Source of the DNA: Psychrobacillus sp044762655
GTDB lineage: Bacteria; Bacillota; Bacilli; Bacillales_A; Planococcaceae
Direction of reading: 5' to 3'
NCBI RefSeq assembly: GCF_044762655.1
Contig: NZ_JBIWER010000001.1
Coordinates: 558,001-622,000, forward strand
Length of the DNA stretch: 64,000 nucleotides
Shown here: positions 26,326-34,816 of the stretch, piece after piece
Layout: every line of letters begins with the position of its first letter
How positions within the stretch are numbered: position 1 is the stretch's first letter
Made by a program: the position numbers and the translations under genes
Notes under the pieces: model-generated
What the model was told of the DNA's origin: nothing
What the model saw: only the letters and a program-made list of their open reading frames with translations
Database searches by the model: none

Positions 26326-27102
26326 TCATTTACCTAAAAACTGAGGCTCTCGTTTTTCAAAAAATGAGGATATACCTTCTTTATGATCATTGGTTTGTAG
26401 CAGCATCGCCTGTATAACATTTTCTTGCTGGAATGCAGTTTCCTTATGAAGCTCACCGACGTGGTTCACTAAATACTTTACGTATTTATTGCTTATCATT
26501 GGACCTTTTACAATGAATTCGGCAAATGCGGTAGCTTCCTCAACTACTGAGTGTTCTGCAATTCTATTAATAATTCCATAGTCTTGTGCTTCTACAGCAG
26601 TTAATACTTTCCCACTGGAAATCCATTCTTTCGCAATAGGTGGGGAAACACGCTCAGTTAATAGTTTGATAAGTCCTAAATCCGGTATCAAACCTATGTT
26701 AGTAAAGCTTAGTGCAAACTTTGCGTCTTTTTCTGCTACGATAAAATCTGCTGCTAACGCAATACTAAAACCAGCACCCGCTGCGTATCCGTGAATAGCT
26801 GCAACGACATATTTATCTATGGAAAGCAATTTTTGAGAAAGGCTTGAAACATAGTCAATCCAACTTAGCGCGGCAGAAGGATTATCCATGTTTTTCATCG
26901 AATCAATATCTCCTCCAGCACAAAAGGACTTACCTTCGCCCGATAGAATAATCACTTTTACCTCTTCATTTTCCGAAAGTTCGTCTAAAGCTTGAAGCAT
27001 TTCTTCTACTAAAGGTTTCGAAAGCGCATTCAATTTTTCAGGTCTTGTCATCTTCAAATAACCAATCTGATCATTCACTTTTACTTCCACTAAGTTTCCC
27101 AA
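26326..27102 (-). CDS. enoyl-CoA hydratase/isomerase, paralogue 3
   Basis: A 258-residue crotonase-fold protein; the acyl-CoA pocket reads SFCAGGDIDSMKN and IHGYAAGAGFSIALAADFIV, and the second segment is SFTNIGLIPDLGLIKLLTERV. The Asp in place of the usual second Glu (LIPDLG) fits isomerases of the PaaG type. It lies between the quinone-oxidoreductase-like gene and dctP and is one of three crotonases in this operon, which implies several distinct double-bond steps. Confidence 0.86.
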   Translation of the reverse strand: MGNLVEVKVNDQIGYLKMTRPEKLNALSKPLVEEMLQALDELSENEEVKVIILSGEGKSFCAGGDIDSMKNMDNPSAALSWIDYVSSLSQKLLSIDKYVVAAIHGYAAGAGFSIALAADFIVAEKDAKFALSFTNIGLIPDLGLIKLLTERVSPPIAKEWISSGKVLTAVEAQDYGIINRIAEHSVVEEATAFAEFIVKGPMISNKYVKYLVNHVGELHKETAFQQENVIQAMLLQTNDHKEGISSFFEKREPQFLGK

Positions 27103-27126
27103 TCTTTATTCCTCCTTATTTAAGAT

Positions 27127-28113
27127 TTAAGGGGTAACGACTAATTTGCCATAGGTTTTCCGGTCTGCTAAATAATCCAATGCCACTGGTACATCTTCAA
27201 ATAAGTACTCCTGATAGATAAGCGGACGTATTTTCCCTGCCAGAAAAAGTTCCATTAACTCGTCATGAGCTTTTTTTACTTCGTCCGGATACAGCTTTCG
27301 GAAAAGTCCAAAATGTACTCCAACCACAGAATAATTTTTTATAAGCGCATGATTCGTTGGAGCATCTGCAATTCGACCACCTGCGAATCCAATAACTAAT
27401 ATTCTGCCTTCAAAGGCAATACATTTTCTTGATTGGTCAAAGGTGTCTCCTCCGACAGGATCAAAAACTATATTTGCGCCTTTTCCATCTGTTTCCTTTT
27501 TGACAATCTCGATAAAATTCTCCGTACGATAATTAATCACGACATCTGCACCTAGTTGCTTACAAATCTCTAACTTTTCATCACTGCCTGCTGTTGCTAT
27601 AACATAGGCTCCAGCCGCTTTACCCAACTGAATCGCCGCTGATCCTACTCCGCCTGACCCTGCATGGACAAGCAATACTTCTCCAGCTTTGATCCTGGCC
27701 GTACGATGCAGTGCAAAATAGGCAGTTTGATATGTTATAAAAAATGCAGCTGCTTCACTAAAAGAAAGTTCATCAGGTATAGGAAAGACATGCATTTCCT
27801 TCACGGCCACCCACTCTGCTAATCCACCGTTTGGCAATAAAGGAGTAGCTAAAACTCGCTGCCCTTTACTAAACGTTTTTCCATCTGCAGCTTCTACAAT
27901 TCCCGCAATTTCGGCCCCTGGAATAAACGGTGTTTCATGCTTTTCTTGATACTTTCCCTGACATTGCAAAATATCAAAAAAGTTAAGTGCAGCAGCTTCT
28001 ATTTTCACTAATACTTCTCCCGAGGAAGGTTCTGGATTTGGTACAACTTGCAGCTTCAAGACGTCTTTCGGTTCACCAATTTCTGTAATAGACCAAGCTT
28101 TCATTAATCCCAC
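27127..28113 (-). CDS. MDR-family NADPH:quinone oxidoreductase-like protein
   Basis: A 328-residue zinc-independent medium-chain reductase. The GroES-like N-terminal part includes NFFDILQCQGKYQEK, and the nucleotide site is VHAGSGGVGSAAIQLGKAAGA near 150. It lacks the Cys ligands of zinc alcohol dehydrogenases. In degradation operons these proteins reduce enoyl or enal intermediates. It is 9 bases from the acyl-CoA dehydrogenase gene and so co-expressed. Confidence 0.87.
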   Translation of the reverse strand: MGLMKAWSITEIGEPKDVLKLQVVPNPEPSSGEVLVKIEAAALNFFDILQCQGKYQEKHETPFIPGAEIAGIVEAADGKTFSKGQRVLATPLLPNGGLAEWVAVKEMHVFPIPDELSFSEAAAFFITYQTAYFALHRTARIKAGEVLLVHAGSGGVGSAAIQLGKAAGAYVIATAGSDEKLEICKQLGADVVINYRTENFIEIVKKETDGKGANIVFDPVGGDTFDQSRKCIAFEGRILVIGFAGGRIADAPTNHALIKNYSVVGVHFGLFRKLYPDEVKKAHDELMELFLAGKIRPLIYQEYLFEDVPVALDYLADRKTYGKLVVTP

Positions 28114-28122
28114 AGCTCCTCC

Positions 28123-29331
28123 CTATTTCAATTGCTCACGTAATTCTAATTTTCCAATATCACGTAGGTGAACTTGATCTGGTCCATCGACAATTCGAAG
28201 TGTGCGGGCATTCGCCCAATGAGCCGCTAACGGAAAATCATCTGTAACTCCTGCTCCTCCAAATAGTTGAATAGCACGATCAATTATGTTTAACGAAATG
28301 CGTGGAGCTAAAATTTTAATCATAGCAATTTCTTTGCGTGCACCTTTTGCGCCAACCAAATCCATCTTGTGAGCTGCGTGTAAAGTCAACAGACGGGCTT
28401 GCTCAATTTCAATACGGCTTTCAGCAATAATTTCTCTGATGACATCTTTATCTGCCAATTTGGAGCCAAATGCTTCTCTGTCATTAGCCCGTTTACATAG
28501 AAGTTCTAGCGCTCTTTCAGCTGCTCCAATCGCTCTCATACAATGGTGAATTCTACCTGGTCCAAGCCGTCCTTGGGCTATTTCGAATCCTCTTCCTTCA
28601 CCTAAAAGCATGTTGGATGCCGGAACACGAACGTTATTATAATGTACTTCTGCGTGTCCATGAGGAGCATGATCATAACCGAACACAGGTAAGAATCTTT
28701 TTATCTCTACTCCTGGTGTATCAAAAGGAACTAAAATCATAGATTGTTGTTTATGCTTTTCAGCTGTTAAATCTGTTTTCCCCATAACAATTGCAATTTT
28801 GCAGCGAGGGTCCAGCGCACCTGAGGTCCACCATTTTTTGGCATTAATCACATATTCATCGCCATCTCGAACGATGCTTCCCTGAATATTAGTAGCATCT
28901 GAAGAAGCAACTTCAATCTCTGTCATCGAAAAGCATGATCTTATTTCCCCACTCAGTAGTGGCTCTAGCCATTGTTCTTTTTGTTCTTCTGTCCCATATT
29001 TCCATAACACTTCCATATTTCCTGTATCAGGTGCATTACAGTTGAAAATCTCTGGAGCTATTAAAGAGCGGCCCATGATCTCACAGAGATGAGCGTATTC
29101 ATAGTTAGTAAGGCCTTGACCATATTCGGCGTTATCCATAAATAGATTCCAGAGATTTTGTGCCTTCGCTTTTTTCTTTAGCTCTTCAATAATTGGAGGA
29201 ACTATCCAACGACTTTCGCCATCATTTAACTGTTGCTCATATACGGCTTCATTTGGATAGACGTATTCATCCATAAATTGAACTAATTGCTCTCTAAGGA
29301 CTTCTGCTTCGTGTGATAATTCCTTAAGCAT
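28123..29331 (-). CDS. acyl-CoA dehydrogenase (ACAD10/11-like)
   Basis: A 402-residue FAD-dependent acyl-CoA dehydrogenase with the usual three-domain layout. Segments FSMTEIEVASSDATNIQGS (FAD and acyl site), KWWTSGALDP and the C-terminal QLFGGAGVTDDFPLAAHWANARTLRI are clear. Of the ACAD groups it is closest in pattern to the ACAD11-like set, which works with an APH-type kinase on 4-hydroxyacyl-CoA; an APH-type kinase is present in this operon. It overlaps the synthetase gene by 8 bases. Confidence 0.87.
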   Translation of the reverse strand: MLKELSHEAEVLREQLVQFMDEYVYPNEAVYEQQLNDGESRWIVPPIIEELKKKAKAQNLWNLFMDNAEYGQGLTNYEYAHLCEIMGRSLIAPEIFNCNAPDTGNMEVLWKYGTEEQKEQWLEPLLSGEIRSCFSMTEIEVASSDATNIQGSIVRDGDEYVINAKKWWTSGALDPRCKIAIVMGKTDLTAEKHKQQSMILVPFDTPGVEIKRFLPVFGYDHAPHGHAEVHYNNVRVPASNMLLGEGRGFEIAQGRLGPGRIHHCMRAIGAAERALELLCKRANDREAFGSKLADKDVIREIIAESRIEIEQARLLTLHAAHKMDLVGAKGARKEIAMIKILAPRISLNIIDRAIQLFGGAGVTDDFPLAAHWANARTLRIVDGPDQVHLRDIGKLELREQLK

Positions 29332-30913
29332 TCTTAACTCCCCCTAAATTCTTTAAGTTATTTTTTAGTATTTTTCCAGATGCATTTCTTGGAAGTGAAT
29401 CTAAAATCTCCAATTCCTCTGGCACTTTAAATTTGGCTAAATGCTTTAAACAATGCTGCTTTATATCAAAAAAAAGTTCCTCTGTTAAATTAGGTCCGAC
29501 GATAAAAGCTTTCACTTTTTCCCCGAATATCGGATCTGGTTCTCCAATGACAGCCGCTTCTATCACTAATGGATGATTTTTTAATACATCCTCGACTTCA
29601 ATGGAAAAGATTTTCTCTCCTGCACGATTGATCATATCTTTCATCCGATCGCGGATATAAAAATAGCCTTCATCATCAACAATACCTATGTCACCAGATT
29701 TCCAAAATCCTTCGCTAAAGCTGCTAAGATTTGCTGAAGGATTATCCCAATACTCTTTAATAACCATTGGACCTTTTATATAGAGTTCACCGGATTCTCC
29801 AGGCTGACATTCTTCCCCTAATGGATTCATCACTTTTATATCCGCAACTTTAACAGCCTTTCCAACGGACGTTACTTTTGTATTTGGATAACTTACTGGC
29901 ATTAACGTTGCAGGTGAGGTAGTTTCAGTTGAACCATATGCGTTGTGTAAGCTAGCATTCGGAAATGCTTTCTGTAGCAACTGAAACGTTTGCTGATAAA
30001 TAGGGGATCCACCAAAAGCAACTTTTTTCACAAAATCAAATGAACCTATTTGAAAGGCTTTGCTCGTGAACATCATGATGAAAATAGTAGGTACGTTAAA
30101 TAAAAAGTTAATCTGATTTTCTAGAACTCTATGAATGTACTCTTCGTTTTGATAGCGTCGTATACTATAAACTGTTCCACCAATGTAAAACATATGGAGT
30201 AACTGACCAACGAGCCCCGTCACATGAAACATTGGTACAGCAATGGCTGTTTTTATCGATGCATCCGTTTCAAATACCGTTGCGTAATTCATCACACTAT
30301 GAATAACATTTATGTGACTGAGTACAGCACCTTTAGGACGTCCCGTTGTGCCTGAAGTATAGAGAATATAAGCACTATCTTCCTCATGGACATATGACAA
30401 ATAAGGTGTTTCAATTACTTCTAATAATTTAGAAAAGGTGTTATCTCCTTTAATTTCGAAAACAAATTCCTTACTTGGTAAGACTGTAGATCCCATTTGT
30501 TCAATCGCAGTTACCTTTGCTTTAAATTCATTTTCATAAATTAATATCTTTGGTTTTGAATGCCCTAAAATATAATGGATTTCGTCAGGAGAAAGCTTCA
30601 CATTCACTGGTACCAAAATGGCTCCGATTTTGGAGCATGCAAGAACGCTTAAAGGAAATTCACTTCCATTCCCAATGAGGACAGCTACTCTATCCCCTTT
30701 CTCAACTCCATAGCCATTCTGAAGATTCGATGCAATCCGATTAGAAATCTCATCCAATTGAGCATAAGTAAATCGCTCATGTTCTGTTATTACTGCATCC
30801 TTGCTGGCATATTTCTCCAATGTATCTCGAAAAAAGTGGTTGATCGTTGTCGGACGATTCACAAAAACCTTTACTCCATCTCTACCAAATAACTGAGTAC
30901 TTTGGAACTCCAT
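29324..30913 (-). CDS. AMP-forming acyl-CoA synthetase
   Basis: A 529-residue ANL-superfamily ligase and the first structural gene of the operon. The P-loop-type motif is YILYTSGTTGRPKGAVLS, with the hinge GFWKSGDIGIVDDEGY and the C-terminal catalytic Lys in NASGKILKNNLK. It would activate the acid imported by the TRAP carrier. It differs in length and sequence from the ligase at 3996-5489. Confidence 0.9.
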   Translation of the reverse strand: MEFQSTQLFGRDGVKVFVNRPTTINHFFRDTLEKYASKDAVITEHERFTYAQLDEISNRIASNLQNGYGVEKGDRVAVLIGNGSEFPLSVLACSKIGAILVPVNVKLSPDEIHYILGHSKPKILIYENEFKAKVTAIEQMGSTVLPSKEFVFEIKGDNTFSKLLEVIETPYLSYVHEEDSAYILYTSGTTGRPKGAVLSHINVIHSVMNYATVFETDASIKTAIAVPMFHVTGLVGQLLHMFYIGGTVYSIRRYQNEEYIHRVLENQINFLFNVPTIFIMMFTSKAFQIGSFDFVKKVAFGGSPIYQQTFQLLQKAFPNASLHNAYGSTETTSPATLMPVSYPNTKVTSVGKAVKVADIKVMNPLGEECQPGESGELYIKGPMVIKEYWDNPSANLSSFSEGFWKSGDIGIVDDEGYFYIRDRMKDMINRAGEKIFSIEVEDVLKNHPLVIEAAVIGEPDPIFGEKVKAFIVGPNLTEELFFDIKQHCLKHLAKFKVPEELEILDSLPRNASGKILKNNLKNLGGVKNA

Positions 30914-30939
30914 CGTATCCCCCCTGAATATTATCTGTT

Positions 30940-30951
30940 AACTTATAAGTT
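30940..30951. promoter_or_regulatory. 12-bp palindrome upstream of the catabolic operon
   Basis: AACTTATAAGTT is a perfect 12-bp inverted repeat, 27 bp before the first structural gene. It is a candidate operator. It does not match the palindrome in front of the TetR gene, so the same regulator need not bind both. Confidence 0.3.
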
Positions 30952-31263
30952 TGAAGATTCAGACATTTATAGGCAAAAAAATATACATTTTTGATCTCTC
31001 AATAATTACTGCTATCCGTTGACTACCACCGTTGCACAGACTAGCTACAACGTATTTGAATACCACAAGAGTTTCCAACAGTCAGCAGTCACAGTACCAT
31101 CCTTCTTAAAAGATGGTATAGACTAGCTAAGTTTTCTGAAGGTACATCAGCTTTTAAATATCCATCAGTCTGCACCTTTTCTTTGAGGCATCTCCACTGC
31201 TACTATTTTTTTAGAGAAAATGCCTTCATTTCTTTCCTTCCCAGTAAGCTTTTGTAGCAACTT
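30952..31263. other. non-coding spacer between TetR gene and catabolic operon
   Basis: I see no gene here. A short hairpin (ACCATC with GATGGT around 31096-31116) has no T-run. The spacer probably carries the operon promoter. Confidence 0.4.
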
Positions 31264-31848
31264 TTATTTAACAATTTTCAATAAATACTCCGAGTATATT
31301 TTCTGAATGTCCTCCATCGACTTTTCGCCACCCGGCTTATACCATTGCTGTATCCAGTTCATTGAACCTAATAAAATCATTCTTCCTATCTTTGCTTCAG
31401 TTATCGTAAATTCACCATTTGCCATACCTTCTTCAATAACTAAATCAAACCACCTAGCGTAATGATTGCGCTTAGCAAGTATGGGACTTAATTGTTCTCT
31501 GGAGAATGTTTGATCTGGTCGAATAATCATATTGAATGTTTCTTTTTCTTCAATGGCGTAACGAATATGCGAAATAATCATTCTCCGCAGTTTTTCCTCG
31601 CTTGTAATATTTGTTTCAAAGTGGCTCTGTAGTTCTTCATCTGCCTGCCCTAGCACCAAATCATGACACTGGAAAATAAGATCTTCCTTATTTTTAAAAT
31701 AGTAATAGAGAGAACCCTTTGTCATTAATAGCTCTGCCGCAATTTCTTCCATTGTCGCTTTAGCATAGCCTCTCTTATTTACAATTTTTACTGCAGATAA
31801 AATTATTTCTTCTTTCTTCTTTTTAAGTTTCTTTTCCGAGAGTTTCAC
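31264..31848 (-). CDS. TetR/AcrR-family regulator of the catabolic operon
   Basis: A 194-residue regulator. The N-terminal helix-turn-helix is seen in GYAKATMEEIAAELLMTKGSLYYYFKNKEDLI (residues about 22-53), with a ligand-binding helical C-terminal domain typical of acyl-CoA-responsive FadR/KstR-like members. It is on the same strand directly upstream of the operon, and a 34-bp palindrome lies 28 bp before its start, so autoregulation is likely. The ligand may be an acyl-CoA pathway intermediate; this is inferred. Confidence 0.85.
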   Translation of the reverse strand: MKLSEKKLKKKKEEIILSAVKIVNKRGYAKATMEEIAAELLMTKGSLYYYFKNKEDLIFQCHDLVLGQADEELQSHFETNITSEEKLRRMIISHIRYAIEEKETFNMIIRPDQTFSREQLSPILAKRNHYARWFDLVIEEGMANGEFTITEAKIGRMILLGSMNWIQQWYKPGGEKSMEDIQKIYSEYLLKIVK

Positions 31849-31876
31849 ATCGGAACCCCCTTATAATGATTTGTGT

Positions 31877-31910
31877 AAAAGAAAAATGTAAGTGCTTACA
31901 TTTTTCTTTT
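31877..31910. promoter_or_regulatory. 34-bp perfect palindrome (TetR operator candidate)
   Basis: Two 16-bp arms are exact reverse complements around a central TG: AAAAGAAAAATGTAAG then CTTACATTTTTCTTTT. The inner part TGTAAGTGCTTACA also resembles a cre site with one central mismatch. The position, 28 bp before the TetR start, favours an autoregulatory operator. A hairpin role is less likely because it precedes a gene and has no neighbouring gene end. Confidence 0.7.
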
Positions 31911-32187
31911 AATTTTTTCTTAAATTTTTTATATGTCCTGTACCAATACTATAATCCACTAAAAATAATAAGTAAAGATTTTTTTGAACATTGTTTAAAT
32001 TTTAAATATAAAATAATTATTACTTATAAATACTAATTAAACCCTATGTTTTATTATTTAAACATAATTTAATTTTTGAACAAAATATTATCTTGAAATA
32101 AATTTCATGAAATTCAGGTTATTTCTTTTGGAAAAAGGATTGAGTCTAATAAGAAGTGGGTATAAATAGAGAAAGGGAGTGATGAAC

Positions 32188-32589
32188 ATGGCAAACGGTA
32201 ATACAAGATCCATGTTAATAGGAGCAGCTACCGCACTTGCAGCAGTATATTTTACAAACAAAAACAATAAATCACAATTAAAAACAGCAGTGAAAAATTC
32301 TAAAACAAAACTCGATTCAATGGTGTCTTCTAAAAACACTAAACCAAGTCAAATGACAAAGACAGGTTTCTCTGATCCGAATGACCCAGATGATAATCGT
32401 ATGGTTGAAGAGGGTGCGATGACAAGTGTTCAATATTATAACGAAAATGTACAAGACGCCAATTCAAAAGCAGAAGCAAAACAAGCATTTCCAAAATCCC
32501 AGCAGAAGAAACTTGCAAAAAAAGTAGAATCATTACCGGAAGACAACAACGATTCCCCAGCAAAACAAGAAAATACAGCACACTTATAA
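32188..32589 (+). CDS. small hypothetical protein with one N-terminal membrane span
   Basis: About 133 residues. The first 30 include a short hydrophobic stretch (SMLIGAATALAAVYF) that could be a membrane anchor; the rest is polar, Lys-, Asn- and Gln-rich and probably disordered. The ATG at 32188 has AAAGGGAG 8 bases upstream. The layout resembles YtxH-type or general-stress surface proteins of Bacillales, but I do not recognise the family. A strong terminator follows. Confidence 0.65.
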   Translation: MANGNTRSMLIGAATALAAVYFTNKNNKSQLKTAVKNSKTKLDSMVSSKNTKPSQMTKTGFSDPNDPDDNRMVEEGAMTSVQYYNENVQDANSKAEAKQAFPKSQQKKLAKKVESLPEDNNDSPAKQENTAHL

Positions 32590-32602
32590 AATTAGAATAA
32601 AA

Positions 32603-32632
32603 AAACACCAGTGTCTAAGGCACTGGTGTTTT
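32603..32632 (+). terminator. terminator after the small membrane protein gene
   Basis: A perfect 10-bp stem (AACACCAGTG with CACTGGTGTT) and 7-base loop, flanked by A- and T-runs, lies 14 bases after the stop codon. Confidence 0.9.
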
Positions 32633-32671
32633 CTTCATATGAACTTATTTAATGTTCTAAGCACGAGCAAC

Positions 32672-33334
32672 TTAATCTTCCACTAATTCAACCACGGCCT
32701 GAATTTCAATACCATTCAAGCCCTGGGTAGCTAAACGGTCTGCCTCACCGTTCATTTTCCTTGGTACTAGTTCATATTCTGCTTGAATGCCTAGCTCTTT
32801 TAGTTTTGCTTCAATGCGATCTGCCCAGCCTGTTAAATCTCGCTCTATTACCGGCCACTCGCCGTTTAAATGATTAATCACTACCTGTGAATCCCCTATA
32901 AAACGAACAGGTAAATGATGCACACCTAGTAAATCCAGTTCCTTTAATCCTAGATGCATGGCTGCATATTCCGCTTCATTGTTCGATTCTAAACCCGTCG
33001 TAGCAGCATTTCTTCTTAGTCGATATGACTTTCCATTCTGTTCATAATAAATGACGCACCCAAGTCCCGAACCTTTTGTTTGACGGTCATATCCTCCATC
33101 AAAATAGACCGTCACATTATGTGGCTCTGTCTCAATACCCTTCAAATAACCTTTTAATTCCTTCACTGTCCACGAACTATCGAACCGATCCACAAAGGTC
33201 ACCTGCTTTAATCGCCCCGTTCGCTCAATATCTTCCGCAAACAAAATGGCTTGTGCAGCCGGCACTTCCTCTGAAAAAAATTCCATAAGCGCTCCACGCG
33301 GGGTTTTATACACCCACTCCATTCGTACCTTCAT
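32672..33334 (-). CDS. RNase H-like protein (YpeP family)
   Basis: A 220-residue protein whose second half (about 70-215) is a type I RNase H fold. The four catalytic carboxylates are visible: Asp in VYFDGGYD, Glu in NNEAEYAAM, Asp in FIGDSQVVI and Asp in NGEADRLAT. The first 65 residues are a separate small domain of unknown role. It could cleave RNA in RNA-DNA hybrids. It is a single gene. Confidence 0.83.
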   Translation of the reverse strand: MKVRMEWVYKTPRGALMEFFSEEVPAAQAILFAEDIERTGRLKQVTFVDRFDSSWTVKELKGYLKGIETEPHNVTVYFDGGYDRQTKGSGLGCVIYYEQNGKSYRLRRNAATTGLESNNEAEYAAMHLGLKELDLLGVHHLPVRFIGDSQVVINHLNGEWPVIERDLTGWADRIEAKLKELGIQAEYELVPRKMNGEADRLATQGLNGIEIQAVVELVED

Positions 33335-33688
33335 GTCGTATTCCTCCTTCTATAGCATTAATATTCCCTTATCGACAAAAAATCTTCATCAAACATGAAA
33401 AAATGCATCACCTTTCGAAGAAAAAGTGACCCATTTTTATTTTTCTAGTAAAAAAGTCATTTTCAGCATAGGTAAAAAGAAGAAAATATCCATTTATGCA
33501 TATCCTACAGATTTTTTATCGGATATCTAGTATATTTGAAATGCAAAAAGAAATTAATACACTTTTAATTAAGTATTTCGGACCCTTCTAAAATACTCAT
33601 AGAATTTTAAAAGGTTTCAATACTTGATACAAGATTGGAGGAACTTATTCTATCAATATACCTTTTTGAAATATGCAAGTTACCCTGT
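33335..33688. other. AT-rich spacer with a weak minus-strand terminator-like hairpin
   Basis: No gene is evident. At about 33408-33429 TCACCTTT pairs with AAAGTGA on the minus-strand RNA with one G-U pair, followed by a T-run, so it may be the terminator of the PlcR-like gene. The rest is AT-rich with no recognised signal. Confidence 0.35.
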
Positions 33689-34570
33689 CTAATCTAAGTA
33701 TTGCTGTTTATTCTGTTTGATCGCTTTAATGTAAAATGGAAGTTCTTGAAATTCAAAAATGAAAAGAGCTTGTCTATACACTTCACTAATTTCTGCAACT
33801 GGTGCATCTTTCTTTTCTAAACACTGTCCCTTGTAATAGAGAAATTGCCCAGCTAGAAAGAAAAAGGATGACTCTTTAGCTTTGTGAATACCAAGATTCG
33901 CAGTTTCTAAAGCTGTATCATAATCTTGGATATCATATAGAGTTTTACATTTATTAAATATAACCGTAATTAGCGTTTCATATATTTTATAGTCATTATA
34001 ATTTTTATGAATATGCTCTTTTAGGATTTTATTATAATAGTACAAACACTTTTGAATTTCTCCCAACTCACCATAGACATTAGCAATTGAATTGTTAATT
34101 TTTATGTGTAGAAAACGGAACTGGATAGTTGTTTGGTTTGAAAAGTTTAAAATGTTTTTCAATCTTTTTATGCATTCTTCTGGAGAAATCATCTTCAAAG
34201 AATATTGAGCTGTATTTAGCATGTATTCTAAATATAAGCTTAACCAAATATTATCTTTATCTATTTTGTTAGCATTAATGATTGAAATGACTTTCTCATA
34301 ATTATGGACTTTTAAGTTAGACTCGATATCTTTAATTAGCATTTCACTTTCAAGTACATTTTTATGGAATAACATTTCTATAAAGTATTCAACAGGGACT
34401 TGAAGCTTTAAGGCTATTTTCAACAAAGTATCTATTGCTGGATAAACTTCTCCCGCCTCAATCCGACTTATCGTCGACTGTGTACAAATATCTTTTGCGA
34501 GCTCCTTTTGGGAAATTCCCAATTCAGCTCTCATCTTACTTATTTCAATGCCTAAGTACTTCATTTCCAA
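33689..34570 (-). CDS. PlcR-like RRNPP regulator (HTH + TPR)
   Basis: A 293-residue regulator with an N-terminal XRE helix-turn-helix (ELGISQKELAKDICTQSTISRIEAGEVYPAID, about 15-45) and TPR-like helical repeats to the end. Size and sequence pattern match PlcR of Bacillus cereus rather than NprR. The TTG at 34570 is chosen because GGGG is 8 bases upstream; GTG at 34579 and ATG at 34564 are alternatives. A 41-codon peptide gene is divergent 44 bp away. As in PlcR, binding of re-imported peptide is expected to activate target promoters; the targets here are unknown. Confidence 0.85.
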   Translation of the reverse strand: MEMKYLGIEISKMRAELGISQKELAKDICTQSTISRIEAGEVYPAIDTLLKIALKLQVPVEYFIEMLFHKNVLESEMLIKDIESNLKVHNYEKVISIINANKIDKDNIWLSLYLEYMLNTAQYSLKMISPEECIKRLKNILNFSNQTTIQFRFLHIKINNSIANVYGELGEIQKCLYYYNKILKEHIHKNYNDYKIYETLITVIFNKCKTLYDIQDYDTALETANLGIHKAKESSFFFLAGQFLYYKGQCLEKKDAPVAEISEVYRQALFIFEFQELPFYIKAIKQNKQQYLD

Positions 34571-34614
34571 CAGAATCACCCCATAATATATAAAAAAAAG
34601 GACGGTAAAAAAAC

Positions 34615-34740
34615 ATGAAAAAATTATCTATTATTTTATTAATCGTATTAGCAGTAGCTTTATACCCTAATGTAAGTAACGAAACTGCTGCATTAGTAAA
34701 AGGTCCGGTTACTACTTTAGATTTACCATACATTCACTAA
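34615..34740 (+). CDS. PapR-like signalling pro-peptide, 41 aa
   Basis: A 41-codon gene below routine size limits. It encodes MKKLSIILLIVLAVALY, a signal-like leader, then a polar region and the tail VTTLDLPYIH. The C-terminal heptapeptide-like end resembles the PapR signal ADLPFEF, particularly the D-L-P-aromatic core. It is divergent from the PlcR-like gene; in Bacillus cereus papR instead follows plcR on the same strand. A ribosome site AAAGGACGG precedes the ATG, and a terminator follows at once. The mature form is not determinable here. Confidence 0.82.
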   Translation: MKKLSIILLIVLAVALYPNVSNETAALVKGPVTTLDLPYIH

Positions 34741-34747
34741 TAAAATT

Positions 34748-34788
34748 AAAATCCAATAAAATTATACCATTAATTTTATTGGATTTTC
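34748..34788 (+). terminator. terminator after the PapR-like gene
   Basis: AAATCCAATAAAATTA and its complement TAATTTTATTGGATTT form a 16-bp stem with a 6-base loop, followed by T-rich sequence. It separates the peptide gene from the EAL gene. Confidence 0.85.
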
Positions 34789-34816
34789 TTAAAAATACTC
34801 GATAAGGAGATAAATC

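Noticed and set aside
31075..31125. T-box-like GGATGGTACTGTG stretch on the minus strand
   Set aside because: It lacks the conserved T-box layout and a matching terminator, and is not before an amino-acid gene.
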